A DNA stretch of 64,000 nt from Cladosporium sp. IMV 00045 (GCA_001931905.2 MSJI02000846.1:89980-153979), one strand, 5' to 3'; numbered from the stretch's first letter, positions 41,639-55,800 are shown. Made by a program: numbers and translations. The notes: generated by a model not told the origin, from the sequence alone.

Positions 41639-44600
41639 GTTCCTGGCGCTCCTGGGGCTGGCTGCGGGTCTGCGGGCGTTTTCTGGGACGGTAGAAAAGC
41701 GCGACGGGCGACAGCCAGCGAATTCAGGGAATTAAATCTCGGTGGTGTTGCGTATGGGCGTTTGGTTCATCGCAAAGTCAGGCCGCATGAGAGAGGCGCG
41801 GCTGTTTCTTAGGCGGGAGGCTCCGCAGGCGTGGCAAGTTGGTGAATGATGAAGATGGGGCAAGATTTGGCTACAGGAGCTCTTGGAGGGGTATGATGCG
41901 CGGACGGAGGGCGACTTCGCCGAGGTGGATGATGATGCAGATGGGATTGCAGATGGATATGTACCTGTACAACGGTACCTCTCTTGGTGATAGATGGAAG
42001 AGGGAAACAGCAGATGGGGGATGTGGAGGGGTAAAGAGGGGATGGAGGAGCAAAAAGGCGGCGGAAATTCCAGAAGGGAGAGAGGCGATGGGATGGGATG
42101 AGAGTCCGCGCGCTGGCACGACAGCAGCAGATGCTTGGGAGGGAGAGTGTGAGAGAGAGTCCCCAGGGCCAGGCAGGCAGGCGAGTGGCAGAACACACAG
42201 ACACACACCTCATCGACACACGGACAAGAGAGAGAGGGCGAGCTAAACCAGATGCACGACTAAAAGGCGCGGGCGGGAAGAGGGGGGAGGCAGCCGATAG
42301 GCCGGGAGGCGGGTGTCAGTGAAGTGAGCGGTGGCTTGGGCTTGGGGGGTGATGCATTGACGGTGGTGGTAGTGGTGGTGCTGGTGGTTGTTTTGGGTTT
42401 AAAGTGATGGGTGGTGGTGGGTGCTCTGCTGCTGCCACTGGCGATTAATAGCACTGCACTTCAGTAATAGTACGCTGTTGCGGTAGCATGTGCCTCGGAC
42501 GCCGCGCATGGCTGTCCATACTACACCATATCCTTCCGTCCATACATATCAACTTGCAGGCATGTTCCACCGTCCGGGTGGGTTCCATGACTGTGCCAGC
42601 GCATAGCCTTGCATGCAGTGAGACTCTCCATAGGTCGTCGTCCCTCATCCTCAGCCACGTACAGGCATCCCTCCTCCCTTGAGCCTCTCCCATCAGCATC
42701 GACATCGCTCAACGCATACCATCTCGCAGGCGCTCGCAGACGCCCACGTGAGCAAAAGAGGTACGTACTCATCCGTGCAACGTTCGAACGTCCGCCCAAA
42801 CTATCCTGCTGTGGCGGTTGTGGTAGCGTCCAAGCCGTTTCATCCCGACTTAACCGTCGCCTGGCCATCTCCCATGTCCAAATCCATTATCGTCTACCAG
42901 ACCGCTCCCTCCGCCAACGTGTCTCGCATCTGCTGCACTCGCACCTTTGCATAAGTCTGGCGCGAAGAATTTAGCAAATGCAAGCAGCAAGACACGACAA
43001 ATACACCCGCATGTCAAACAACACACCGCCACAGACATATCTCTGTCTGTCTGTCTTTCAGGCGGAGAGGTGCGGCCCTTCACTTACTCGCTACCCGCTT
43101 CCCGACCAACCTACGCGGCACTTCTCCGATAGCCTCTTTCGTCACGCCCGTCCGCCCAGCCTCTTCCAAACACTGCCAGGTTGTGCCTGGTCAGTCCTTT
43201 CATTTCTGTTTGCCCTGTCAGCTCCCCCTCGATTCCCCTCCGATTGCCCCTCCCAGCAGATCGCTTGCAGTAGAGTAGAAAGTGATGATTATTATCATGT
43301 CAAGTCAATAATGAATGTCCAACACCTTCCAAGCCGGCTGCTCGCATGCGCGAGCACTCACATCCTTCCCCACCTCAAACGCAGGAACACATGTGCGATC
43401 GCCATACGCTACAGGTCTTGAACAAACCCATGACATCCGAACCCACACCCACAAACACGACTTCATCGCCCCGCCAGCGCCCGGCAACATCCCCTCAAGT
43501 GCATTTTCACATGCGATCGGACAAATAGCCGCGTCTGGGTGGGGCGGACTGTGCGGCGGGCGTTAGATCTTGCTTCCCAGAAAGAAAGAAAGAAGAAAAA
43601 ATTGTGCCACGAAAACCAGTTCCTTGTCGCTGGGTGCATGCTCCAAATCACCATGCGTTACACTAGCCTCACGGGGAACAACTTCCCTCTGTTCCTAGGG
43701 CGTCTGTCTGCCCCACTACGTGTCGCTCAAACTCGACGCTTTCGCATCCTCAGAGAAAACGATTCTTCCCTCTTGCGATCCGGGTGTCAGGCGCAATCGC
43801 GAGGGCTTGGATGATCGACCTCTTTTTTCGTCTCTGGGCCGTCCGCATGCAAATACTCGACTCGTCTCGTTCCTGCGTGCTGCACGACAAGCGGTCTACC
43901 TGGTATTACCCACGGTTGAATCTTCACCGCCGTCATTCAACACAAGAAAAATCCAATCTATCCATCAATCTAAACAAATGCAAACCCCTCCCCCAAACCC
44001 TGGCGACGTCAAGACCCGAGAGCAAAACACACCCCTCGCGCCCGCACCGCCCGCCACCGCCACCACTTCCTTGACCAAACTTCCCCTCTACTCACAAAAA
44101 CAGAAAAAAGCCGTCCCGTTGTTCCCAGCTCCCTGTCACAAGGGCTCGGCCCTTGACTCGCCCCAATCTCGGCTTGTCCGGATCGTCCCCTAGCAGCGAG
44201 GAACCCGAAACTAAAAGGGCGCGGCCCCCACTTTCCTTCGAGACACCCGATGCCTTTCTTGTTTGGCGAATCGAGACAACACCATGGCCTTGATCTCCCC
44301 CGATTGGTAAAGCGAAAGCACGCACGGCTTACGAATTATCATCCGCCGAGGGCCAGACGACTGTTAAAGGAGTAAGTTATTATTATTATCATCGTCATCA
44401 TCACTCATGCCGTCGCCATCATTCGTGATCACCATCGACGTCCGGCACGTATGCCGTACGTGCGCAGTCGGATTTCCTTGATCTCGGGTCTCTTGACTCT
44501 GACATGCTTACGAACGACCCTTCCCGCCATTCTGGGATGCTCGATTCCATCCATCCACTCGCGCCTCGCCTCGCCTCGAGCTTCGCCTGCCGGGTTCTGC

Positions 44601-47096
44601 ATTCCGGGGAGCTTGATTCTTGAATAATGCGACTGATAAATGTCCCGCCTTGGGTAGCGTGGGCGCGTCTTTCCAGCGAGTCCACTTACTCTGCGCCTGC
44701 AGATTTGAGGCTTTACCGCTTTTCTGATTGAACTTCCTGACCGCTACAGACATGGTTGTTGAGTCCAGGCTCTTGTCCACCTGATGGGCGAATGGCATCT
44801 TTGGTGAGACGCCATTCGGATGGCCGTTCGGTGTAGATCCACGCCGCAACGCGGTCCATGCCAATGATCTAGAGGGGAGGTTATCGCTACATCGATGCTT
44901 TCCCCCGCCAATCGCATATCGGATCAGGTTGAGGTAGGCGAACAAATATCGTTCCTGTGTAGTCTGTGTTGTTGAGTGAGTGCTCATTTAGGACATCAAT
45001 CGAAGCTTTCTCTGCATATACATGCGCGCACGTAGATGAATGTCAACCCCAAGACCTTGAGCTTCAAATGTTTCTCGAGAGTAAACAATGGTTCGCTTCA
45101 TCACGCTACTGTTATTGCGCACAAACATACATACGAATCGCCAACTTGGTGAAAGATGGAAAGACTGCCTAATCAACCATTATTTAGAACCCTCCTATGC
45201 CTCCCAAATCCATCTCATCAGTACTGGAAAACCCCTCCGCCTCACCCTGCTCGTTCTCCTTCATCACACAACCCCTCCACCCCTCCACCCCTCCGACCAA
45301 GCAGGTCAATCCCTCTCCCCTCCTCCCTCCGCCTCCCGTTCGCTGCGGAGAAATGCAGACACAAGCACAGGCACAAGCGCAGAACAACGAAAATATTCGC
45401 ATCTTCTTCCGTGAGGATACTCCGTTGCCTGGGGCATTTTGTTCTCAATTGATGATTTTCCATTTGTATGAGTGGGTGTGATAGCGAACAGGCAGTGCGG
45501 ACACACGGGCTTCTCCGTTGCATGTCTGGATTTTGTGTTCGTCAGACGTCGTCTTGAGGTTATTAGGGTTATCAGCAGTTGGAGTAGAAAGGCATCAACC
45601 AACTCGCAAACAGACATGACGGACATTTTTCGCAAGCTTGCAATAACTTCTTTATTGCAGACTACAGAAGCAATCGACATATTGTAGCCAGGCTGAGCTT
45701 TTGCCTGTCGTCGTAAATCGTCGTCGCGGTTCACCAGCCAAGCTCACGTGTTGGGTCTAGCCCACGATTACCGAGGAAGCAGGTCGTCCTTGATGAAAGA
45801 CACGACCATTATTACCTACATGGAGGACGCGAAAGCGAGCAGTGGATAATACAGCTCGCCTAATAATCTCTCTATTTCCGCTCCAGCATCTGAGCCAAGG
45901 GAGATGAATGATCAATGGCCATACCCAGCGTAGAATCGAATCTCGGCGAATCCTGATCGCGATAACAATGCGAAGCCACCGCTGCTGCCTTCGTCAATGG
46001 CGCAGCATGCGATATGCCAGCCGCGAAATGCAACGAAATCGGCACTAAGACTGCTGGATCTAATAATATGAGCGTATAGAGAACCACGAAATATACATGT
46101 AGAATGCCAATGCTTCACATACCTGATGGCAAGTTCAACCGTGGCCTGCATCTGAATATACGGATCAGGTTCATCAAAATTGGGGTTCAACCAGGACAGA
46201 GCCGTGAGGAGTACTCGTCCTAACAATAGAAATAGCCTTTGGGTGAGACTATGGGAGTTCTACATCCATGAGCCTTGCAATAGTCATTTCACGAACCTCA
46301 ACCCTGGGACAAAGCAGGAAAACATTTAATATATCGAATCTTCGCGGGAGTACCAACATTCGACCGGAGATCGCCGTTTCAGGGCATCCGAAGCGTCTCA
46401 GCTCTCTTGATCTGCTTCCTGCGCTCTCGTGTTGAATAACTAAGGTACTACTGGCATGACTGGATGGACATCAGCAAAGCGCCGTGTCGCACTCCCTCAC
46501 TCCACGCGCGCACACTGTATTGTTGCTGTATCACTCGCCCACATCCACCGGGGCTCCTCGCTCGAGCGCTGTCTGCGAGTCAAACGATAACGCCTGCTAT
46601 TACTCGCCAGGCGAGCTGGCCTTGGCGCCTTGTTGACCCCTCTGATTTGCTGAGAGGCTCCGCCCCTTACAGTACACCGTCCATCCACTGCTGAACCTCG
46701 TCGCATGCCGCTGCCGGTCATTGATCGCCCTGACGGCCTGGCCTCACATCTTACCCTGCCCGCCACGGGTTGAGCTGGCTGCGTGCGCCTGTGTCGCTGC
46801 CGCCGCCGTCGCCGCCGTTGCTGCGGTAAGGGAGAAAGGAACCGGCTTCATTCCAGGGAAAACACCTCTCGGCTCTGGACACCGGACGCAACTGTGCACC
46901 CATACACCCCAAAACGGCTTGCGAGCTATAGCGCGAGGGCCAGAACCTGCTTGAGAGACATCCGGATCAGACATCTTCACCACATCGCGAGATCTCGCCA
47001 GCTGTCTCAGCCGACTTCGCGCTCATACATATACCCTGAAGAAAGGGACTGGAATCGGAGCACCGCCGACCTTCTTCGCACACGCCCACACCCACG
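41639..47096. other. 5.4-kb gene-free region upstream of the C2H2 factor and the RasGEF
   Basis: Divergent intergenic region between the minus-strand factor and the plus-strand RasGEF. No frame has a recognisable domain. Simple repeats are frequent: GGT/GGTGGTA at 42360-42420, (GTCT)n near 43045-43060, TTA/ATC triplets at 44373-44403 and C-rich tracts at 43980-44080 and 45270-45335. A 104-codon minus-strand frame at 45912-46226 is the only one with mildly protein-like composition; I could not assign it. Confidence 0.5.
42360..42423. repeat. GGT-rich microsatellite
   Basis: Imperfect GGT/GTG trinucleotide repeats within the long region upstream of the C2H2 factor; no coding frame. Confidence 0.6.
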
Positions 47097-50000
47097 ATGA
47101 ACGGGCTCGCGGGCAGCGTTTCGCCTGCAGGCCAACTGTACGTGCGAGCGCTTTACGACTACGACGCCGACGACCGCACGAGCTTGAGTTTCCGCCAAGG
47201 CGACATCATCCAGGTCATAACCCAGCTGGAGAGCGGTTGGTGGGACGGAGTCATACACGGGGTCAGAGGGTGGTTTCCAAGCAACTACTGTGCCGTTGTG
47301 AACGCGCCCTACGACGATGGTCGCGGAGGACGCTTGGCCTTGGACTCCGAGGCGGAGGAGTCAGAGGAGGAATACGGAGACCCTCAGATGGGTCTTGACC
47401 AGAGCTTTGGCAGAGGTGCCGTCAACAGCGCTCTTGCGCACCACGATACTACGGCACAAAGCATGCAAGAGGAAGCCGCATTCTGGATACCACAGGCGAC
47501 GCCGGACGGGAGACTGTTCTACTTCAACACATTGACCGGAGACAGCAGGATGGAGCTGCCTTTGGAGGCGCCGACCTCCGCCAACGAGACTGGACCGCAC
47601 GATCGCACAAATATATTCATCCCAGATCAAAGCAGGCCACCTGCCGAACTAATGGCTGCAGGCTACGAAAGAGACGATGATACAGATTATGCTTCAGCTT
47701 CGGAGGCTGAGGATCTCTCATTCACACGCGCATCTAAGAGTTCAAGTGTAAGTGACTGTGTTCCTCTTCTTGAAATTCTACGTTCAGAAACTGACACCTA
47801 CACACCAGAACCATCGCCACCGACGCTCTTTCCTATCCGACGGTGTGTCACCGGCAACTTCGATGGATTCGCTGAGTGCCGCATCTCCGAACAGGTCACA
47901 TACCAATCTATCTGCGATGAACAACACATCATTTTCGGCTATGCAACAGGGCATTCCGCCAATTGGTACAACCATGGCGTCTTTCGCCAACGCGCCGGCT
48001 GCCGCCTCCACAACCTCGCTTCTGGCGCGCCGCTTTTTCGACGACGCGCATGCCGTGCCATTGACTTGGAACACAATGGTGGAGGACATGCGCCGTGCCG
48101 TGCAGCGCTATCGCGAAGTCATCAACACTGGCGAGCGGTCCGAGTATGTGCGCAAAGCCGAAGACATATCCGATCACCTGCGTCTCCTGCTCGCCGCTGG
48201 ATCTGGCACTACCGACAACCACTCTGGCAATCCTTCGATCATTTCCACCAATAAGGCGCTTTACCCGCATTTCAGGGAGATGATGTCGCGCTTTTCCAAG
48301 CTTGTGCTTTCCTCACATATTGCTGCTGCAGACTGGCCCGCTCCAGACTCTTACCAGAAATGCCTGCAGGAAGCCGAGGGCGTGCTACACGGCGTATATG
48401 GCTTCGTGGAAGTCGCACGGCAGCAGCGGGGAGAGGACATCCCACGCCTCACGCCCGGCTTTGTTTCTGGCAGCAAAAATGCGGGGAATTGGCAGAGCAA
48501 TGGTCTTTTCTCCAGAGACCCTATGGCCTCGATGACTTTCATGGACGACGAGCCTGACGCGATCATTGAACCTACTGCACACCTCGACCAGCCATTACTC
48601 GAGCGATTGGAGGATCTTAAGCGACTTGTCGTTTCCAGCATTCGCCGGCTGGACGAGCACCTTGTCTTACGTGAGACACTTATCACGCCGCAGAAGCACA
48701 AAGCGATCGGTAGCATTATCTGCAGACAGGGCAGCCAAGTTGTTGAAGTCTCTCGACCTTACCTTGCTCTCGTGGAATCTATCAACCTCGCACCCCTCGG
48801 AACCGACTTCACCAACCCGCAGATCAACGACTTTGCCGAGCACAAACAAAAGCTGTACGACGCGACTTCGGATCTGGTCATGGCATGTCAAGCTGTCGCC
48901 AGCCCGCTTGCTGACGAATGGGCGGAGGTCCGAGGTACATCTCTTGAAGAAAGAGTCACTCGCGTCAGGTCGGTTGGCCGTGAACTTGACACTGCCGCCT
49001 CACAACTTCTTTTCTCTCTGCAGCTGCTTTCAGAGCTCATGCCATCAGACGAAATGTCTGTCAAAGACCAGCACCGCCTCACCGATGGGGGAGCAACGTT
49101 CCAGCAGCACATTCGCAACAATTCCAAGGGTCTGCGACCGCAACTGTTGTCTGACGTTGGTCAATCGAAGTCGTTCACAGAGGGCGTTTCTCAGCCTGCG
49201 GTCGATCAACGCAACGTCGACAATTCGAAGGTTAAGCGCTTCTTTGGCGAGGTTCCGTCAACCCCGAAGGAGTCTGAAGATGTCCCCGAATATCTGCGTC
49301 TTGACCACGAAGGAGAGATCTCATACGACTACAAGACCGATCCTCCCATGTTGCGAGGTGGCACTCTCACTGGGCTAGTCGAACAACTTACGAGGCACGA
49401 TCGCCTGGACTCTCCCTTCAACAATACGTTCCTCCTCACATACCGCTCTTTCACAACAGCTCCTGAGTTGTTCGACATGCTGGTGAAGCGATGGACTCTT
49501 CAACCTCCACCTGGCCTGGCTGATGATGGTCTGCAGCACTGGATCGATCAGAAGCAGAAACCAATTCGCTTCCGTGTGGTCAACATCTTGAAATCATGGT
49601 TTGACAACTACTGGATGGAAGGCAGTGAAGAGGAGAGTCAGAAGCTCATGCAGAAGGTGTATAACTTCGCTCAGGACGCTGTCCAATCTACAAGTACTCC
49701 TGGTGCCGGACCCTTGATGACCGCAATCGAGCAGCGCATGCGAGGCCAAGATGCGACCAGTAAGCGCCTGGTGCTTACACTCAACGCACAAGCGCCAGCT
49801 CCCGTCATTCCCAAGAACATGAAGAAACTGAAGTTCTTGGACATCGACGCATTGGAATTTGCTCGCCAACTCACCATCATAGAGTCACGACTCTTTGGCA
49901 AGATCAGGCCTACAGAATGCTTGAACAAGACTTGGCAAAAGAAGCTCGCTCCTGACGAGGCTGATCCGGCGGCCAATGTCAAAGCGCTCATTCTGCATTC

Positions 50001-50677
50001 AAACCAGCTCACCAACTGGGTCGCCCAAATGATTCTAACACAGGCCGATGTCAAGCGCCGTGTGGTGGTCATCAAGCACTTTGTAACCATCGCGGACAAG
50101 TGTCGCTTCCTCAACAACTTCTCCTGCCTCACCTCCATTATCTCCGCTCTAGGATCTGCACCTATCCATCGCCTCAACCGCACTTGGACCCAAGTGAACG
50201 CCCGCACGACACAGACTCTCGAGTCTATGCGCAAGCTAATGGGCTCGACCAAGAACTTCCTCGAGTATCGCGATACGCTGCACAAAGCAAACCCGCCATG
50301 TATCCCCTTCTTCGGTATCTATTTGACGGATCTTACTTTCATCGAAGACGGCATTCCCTCCATCATCAAGAAGACGCAACTCATCAATTTCGCCAAGCGC
50401 GCAAAGACTGCCGAGGTAATTCGCGACATTCAGCAGTACCAGAATGTGCCGTACGGCTTGCAGGGTGTCCCTGAGCTTCAGGAATATATCTTGAGAAATA
50501 TGCAGACCGCTGGTGATGTCCATGAGATGTACGAGCGCAGTCTGCAGGTTGAGCCAAGAGAGAGGGAGGATGAGAAGATCGCAAGGTAAGCTTTTCCTTC
50601 TGCTGCGCCATGTCTTTTCCACTGAGCAGAGCTGACCCAATGTGTACAGATTGCTATCCGAGTCTGGCTTCTTGTGA
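47097..50677 (+). CDS. CDC25: Ras guanine-nucleotide exchange factor, Cdc25 type (SH3, WW-like, RasGEF-N, RasGEF)
   Basis: 1151 aa from exons 47097-47747, 47809-50585 and 50650-50677. Introns are 61 bp (GTAAGT...CAG, branch ACTGAC) and 64 bp (GTAAGC...CAG, branch GCTGAC); the last exon supplies only nine codons plus the stop. It activates Ras by GDP release, feeding cAMP-PKA or MAPK signalling at the membrane. SH3 domain at about 14-70 (YVRALYDYDADDRTSLSFRQ...WWDGV...GWFPSNYC). A WW-like segment at 128-158 (FWIPQATPDGRLFYFNTLTG) lacks the second Trp. RasGEF-N at about 725-870 (LRGGTLTGLVEQLTRHDRLD). The catalytic domain at about 890-1130 includes RPTECLNKTW, the long VAQMILTQADVKRRVVVIKH helix and NPPCIPFFGIYLTDLTFIED. 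Confidence 0.94.
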
Positions 50678-52883
50678 TGCACGCAAGAACTTACTTCAGC
50701 CCGATTGATGCAAATCGAAATCGACCAGGACAACTTAGCGCGAGGATCGATGGATATCCACAGCATTTCTGGACCGCAAGCGAGCGAATCTTGAACGGAG
50801 ACTTTACACATGAATGAACATCGAAAGGAAGAAAGAGAGGAAGAGAAACAAAAAGGGCAACACCCCCGGCCCCCAAAAAAATATGACCTTCATGAGATCA
50901 ACGAAAGAGATTAATGGATGCATACCTTTTGATGCCCACTGCAAGGTAGTTCCTTCACCAGGTGGCTTTCGCACAAGGGCGTATAACGGTACAGACGACC
51001 AAGATTTGCAAAATGTTCATGGAAATTAGGGAAAATTTCGGAGGAGATGGAAGAAGACAATTATGCTCCGCATGTGGAGGTAGGGGTGAAGCTGGTCGTG
51101 GATCAGGGATTACTTTCTCTGACACACCTGTTGCTTGCGCTTTTTAGGCTTCTTGTTAACAGGCGGTCCCATGAAACAAGCTGGGAATTGCATGTATGCA
51201 GTGGTGTTCAGAGACAGATATGGCGTCCTTTTCGCTATCAATCCGCCCTTCTTCCTTTGCTGAGTTGAGGATGGATCTAAGAAGTTCCTTCAAGTGGGCA
51301 GGTGAATGACCAGAGATTAGGTATAATCTGCTTCCGATTCTGATGAGATGTTGTTAGCTCTTTCGCGTGGAAATCTGAGATGCAGTTCTTTTCTCCCTTC
51401 ATGTTCGCATGAATGACTTCTCGATATGTGTCGCCCTCGCGCGTTGCTACCTTATGGACGAGGGATCGGCCTAGGATCTTTCATTGTTGATGACACTTTC
51501 CTGCAAAGCTCTGAGATGTCGCTTGCTCCTTTCGATGCTTCCTTCTCGGCTCAGAAAATGCCACTCCAGCCCAAGCACTTGCTAAGGATCCACATTCGAT
51601 CTTGGTCATGTCCCTCTTTCCCTTACGTTGATGGACGGATGCAACTTCTCCATCGTTGTACTTGGTCAAACAACCTCGACTCAACATCAGAATCGACACG
51701 ACAGCATCGAATTACCTCACAAGCTCATCTCACATAATTTCATACCCCACTCTTTGCGTATACGGTAGTAAACGCGAATCAGCCCATCCCTCGTGCGCAC
51801 CCGGAAGAAGCGAGCGAATTGATCATTGATTTCACGCCACCCTAGTTCCTGGATGACGTAGCAATACATGACGAAGAGTTTTTGTTCTTCGTTATAAGAC
51901 GGCGAATTACAAAGCCTAGTTTTAATTACGCTTGCATCTCATTACATCAAAGCCTAGAGTTAGGAGTCTATTAGCTTCTATATAGCTTAGCTTAGCTTTA
52001 TTCGTGAACAACTACTCTTGTTCCATTGCCAAGTACGTTATCATATAGGTCGTATAACATCAAAGCGATATCATATCGGTTAAGTATAGTTAGAAGAAGG
52101 TGTTTTATCTACTCCGAGGCGTTCAAAAGTATATTATACAGTACTTACAATCGATGTCACAAGTGCGAGTAAACGCGAGAAAGTTGTCGAGGCCTAGGGA
52201 ACTTGAAACGATGGTACGACTTCACGAGGCGTGCAGGTTGCAACATATGCTTGCTTAAGCAGACTATGTTGAATGCTGAGCTTGCTTAGCCGCGTTAGAG
52301 GGATGACGACGTTTCGGTGGACGCGCTCGATACCGATGGATGCATGTTGTCGCGCAAGACGCAGGGGCATTTTGCAAGTGCCGGACATCGTCGGCCGGAG
52401 TAGAGCGACGGCCGTAAGCCAGTCGCATCGCCGCTGCATAAGATGCGCAGTACATATATTTTGAAGCATAGGTTTGCAGGTGGGTAAATTCAGGTCTGTA
52501 CTCGTCAGACGTTGGGCGCAACTGCCAGGACGCAAAGAGAAGTAATCATGCTCTGAGAGTCCGAGTAGCTGCACGTGGTCACTCAGACCCTTGCGAGCTT
52601 CCAATAGCACCCAATAGGTGCGCGAAAGAAACAACTGCTTTGGAATCTAGCCTCAAGAGGAGCAAATGAATGCCACGGCCTGTCAATTCGAAATGTGGTC
52701 TCGAAGCAGGAAGCATTCGCCCTCGCTGTCTCCTGAGAAAATGAAAGTTGATAGAGACACTGACATGCGCGCGACTGAAATCAAACATGCCATGCTTGTG
52801 TGAAGGACATTCCTTTTTCTTTTCTCTACGTGATGAATGATGTTCATAATAGAAGGAAAGCCCGAAATGTCGCATTCACTTCT
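50678..52883. other. Convergent intergenic region with an AT-rich island
   Basis: Between the stops of the RasGEF (+) and the glucan synthase (-). No gene is supported; the only conspicuous structure is the AT-rich segment at 51880-52160. Confidence 0.5.
51880..52160. other. AT-rich, TpA-rich island (possible RIP relic)
   Basis: Composition changes abruptly to AT-rich sequence with many TTAG, CTAT and TATA words (for example TATATAGCTTAGCTTAGC), unlike flanking DNA. This is what repeat-induced point mutation leaves in an old repeat; no parent element can be recognised. Confidence 0.4.
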
Positions 52884-55800
52884 CTATGGTTTACTCAGCT
52901 GTTCCTTGCGGAAGAACGTAATGTATCCAAGACATACAATGAGCTGAAAGATCATGCATATCCAGAAGCCAGGTTGGCTCAGACCGTCCGAGACATCATA
53001 CGCCAAAGACGGGTAGTAGGGTAATGGCCCTACAGAGCTGAGCCCATCTGCGCGGTTGATAATGGTAGCTATTGAGCCCACGCATTGCGCCATGATTAAT
53101 GCAAAAGAGATGTGGAATCGGGTTAGAGTCTGCAGCAGAAGCATGCCGATACCCACACCTTGTAGCGCATCGAGAACAGCAAGCCATAGCCAGAGTGCAC
53201 GCCCTAGAATCGCCGAGGCGATTGGGCTGCCGGCCCATGGGAGGTAGGCTCCGATGTTTGATACAGCCCACCAAATTTGGCACCATCTTGGAGCGCCGAT
53301 GCAGACCGCAAACACAGGAAGAATCCAGCTGTGTTCGACAGAGAGTCTGCTAAAGAGGAATAGTATCGCTGCCCAGATAATGATAAAGAATAGAATGATA
53401 AGAAGCACAATGGCATATGCTGGGGCGTGCTGGCTAGACCAAAGGTAAGACCAATTGCGTCCGAATTGGGCAGACATGAAAAAGTTCTGGATGAAAACTG
53501 CGATAAAGAACCAGATCACAATGTTTCTTCGGAGGGCCGACCTATAGAAGGAGGAGATAACACCTGGTTTTTGACGGTAGAAATCCGGAAGACCGAGCCA
53601 TAGGACAATACCGACTCCCCAAAGGAAAATAGCAATTGGTAAGCCGATTGCAGTCATTCTCCAGGCGTAGTTCGTTGAAGTACCGCTGGCAGAGGCGTTT
53701 GTGAGATGAGTGCCCCACGCCCACATACCAATCACGTATATCTGTTGAGTCCCTTGAATCGCACACGCACGGAATGCCCAGTCTTTTACGGGTGCTGAGC
53801 CAGTGGATCCAAAGCTTTGAGAAAAGAATAGTGACCCTGCAGCCGATCCAATAGCATACATAGCGGTTGCAACGTACTGCACCCAGGCGCGTGCAATTGT
53901 TGTCGAGCCGTATGGTGCAAACGCAAGTAAGAAGAAACCCAGACCGTAAAAGAAGAAAGGTAGCGTCATCACGACCACACAGGGGAAGCGGCGGAATAGA
54001 AACCACCACACCAAGGAAGCAGCAAGGTATATCGAGGCAATGCAGTATAGTTGGGTCGCTGTTTGGCCTTCTTGCCCTGTCAGAAGGGTGATTTGGTACG
54101 AATTTGCAGCAAGGATCTGACCAAGCGCGAGCAGGAAGGCGTATATTGGCCAGTCCCCAAGCTTGTGGTTAAGAAACCTTCTTACGCCGGTAGGGGGCGA
54201 ATAGTTGTCTGGAAGCAAGAATTGACTGACGGGCTCTTGATCTTCGCGAACTGAATTGACCTCACTCTCGGTGCCGGCGTTATTCATCCTGACTTTATGC
54301 AAGCGATTGAACCATTCTTTCTCGGATTTCTCAAGGTATTCTTCAATGCAATAAGACTTTTCGGAGTTCTTTCCGTTCAAGTCAGATAGCATCTCCTCGA
54401 ACTTCTTGGCATAAAGGCCCGTGGTGTCTTGAAAGAACGGAGTCAACTCAGTTAGAGTCTTGTCAGATTTCTCATCGACTACTCGATCTGTGCTGAGTGG
54501 GGTTTGCATGCCTGTAGCTCTCGCCTCATCTTGTGGCGTAGTCAGTCCCGGAAGAATTGCATAGCTGTTGTTATTAGGAGTCCATGTGCCAGGAGTGCCC
54601 ACAGGTGAGAACATTGGCGAGCTCGTCGTACCGTTCAAGGGATTTGTTTGAGGCGATGCAGCAATCTGCTGAAGTTGAGACCTGCGTTTCGCCTCTTCGA
54701 CTGATGCAGGCGACATATACTCCTCTTCTTCGGGAATAACGCCAAATGTTGTAACATTTTCGGTCTGGCTGCGTTGCGAGGCGGCGGTACCATCATCGTC
54801 TTGGCTGATTATGGATTGCTCAGTGAGCAGGTATCCAGGACCGTGTCGTATTCCAAGCGAGAGTCTGCGGCTGTGCTCGGAAGTGTCGTGACTGGGCGAA
54901 GGTGGGCGTGTATTCGGCTGGCTAGTCACAGGTGTTCCGCTGCCCGCGCGGCTCGTTGTGCCTTCTCGAGGCGTTATCCACCCAGGCAAATTAGGGGTCG
55001 CCCAGCCGTTCTCTGAGCCTAGACTCAGCCCCGTCTTTTTCTTTCCAAGCATTCGCTGATGAGTCTGGATAGACGCGGTGTGAAGAAGTTCAATATCCTG
55101 CTTCCACTGCGCGACTGGGAACCGCTGCTTAGCGGAGCGAGCGCGCATGCTAGCCCGGGTTTCATCGGTAGATGCTAGAGCATCCGAGATCGCTGCCTTG
55201 AACTGTCGTATCTGATGCTTAGTGCTCTGTGATTCGATGGTATACCACCACCCAGGCATTTGGCCTAGGCCACCTACGCGTGATCCCACGCCAAGGGCTC
55301 CCTTACGGCCAAATTCGACAGCGACAAGGCCAAATGGTTCGTCGCGTGATGGTATCAGAGCAAACTCGGCGCCGCTAAATATGAATGAAGGAAGTGCCGT
55401 GAATTCAGGTTTCGAGAAAACGCGACCCGGATATTTGTTTTGCATCACACTGAGCTTGAGTGCTGCAAATTTGCCATAAAGGTCAATTGTCGGACCAACG
55501 CAAAGAAGTTGGACTTCCGAATGAGCCTCCAAGATCGCAGGAAAGACATCGGCTATAAGATCGACACCCTTTTGCATAGACCACCTTCCGACAAAAACAA
55601 ACAACTCTGCATCAGGGCGTTCTTCTAGGCCTGCCCATTTTTGAGCTTGTCGCTTGAAGACAGCTCTCCCAGCTTCGAACACTGGATCGACCTGGAAGTC
55701 GCTTGAGCTCGTTTTGTCCTCGTCCAGATTGGCAGTGTCGCTTGGATCAGGATTAGGGAGGGAACCGATCTTCCTCAAACCCCAGAAGATAGGGTAGCGT

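Noticed and set aside
44432..44533. Very basic 33-codon frame on the minus strand beginning MAGRVVRKHVRVKR
   Set aside because: Reminiscent of tiny ribosomal proteins, but it matches none that I know; length is too short to exclude chance.
45872..46226. Overlapping minus-strand frames, one with a possible 62-bp intron
   Set aside because: Neither frame joins to a credible protein in phase, and no family is recognisable. It may be a relic, but I cannot support it.
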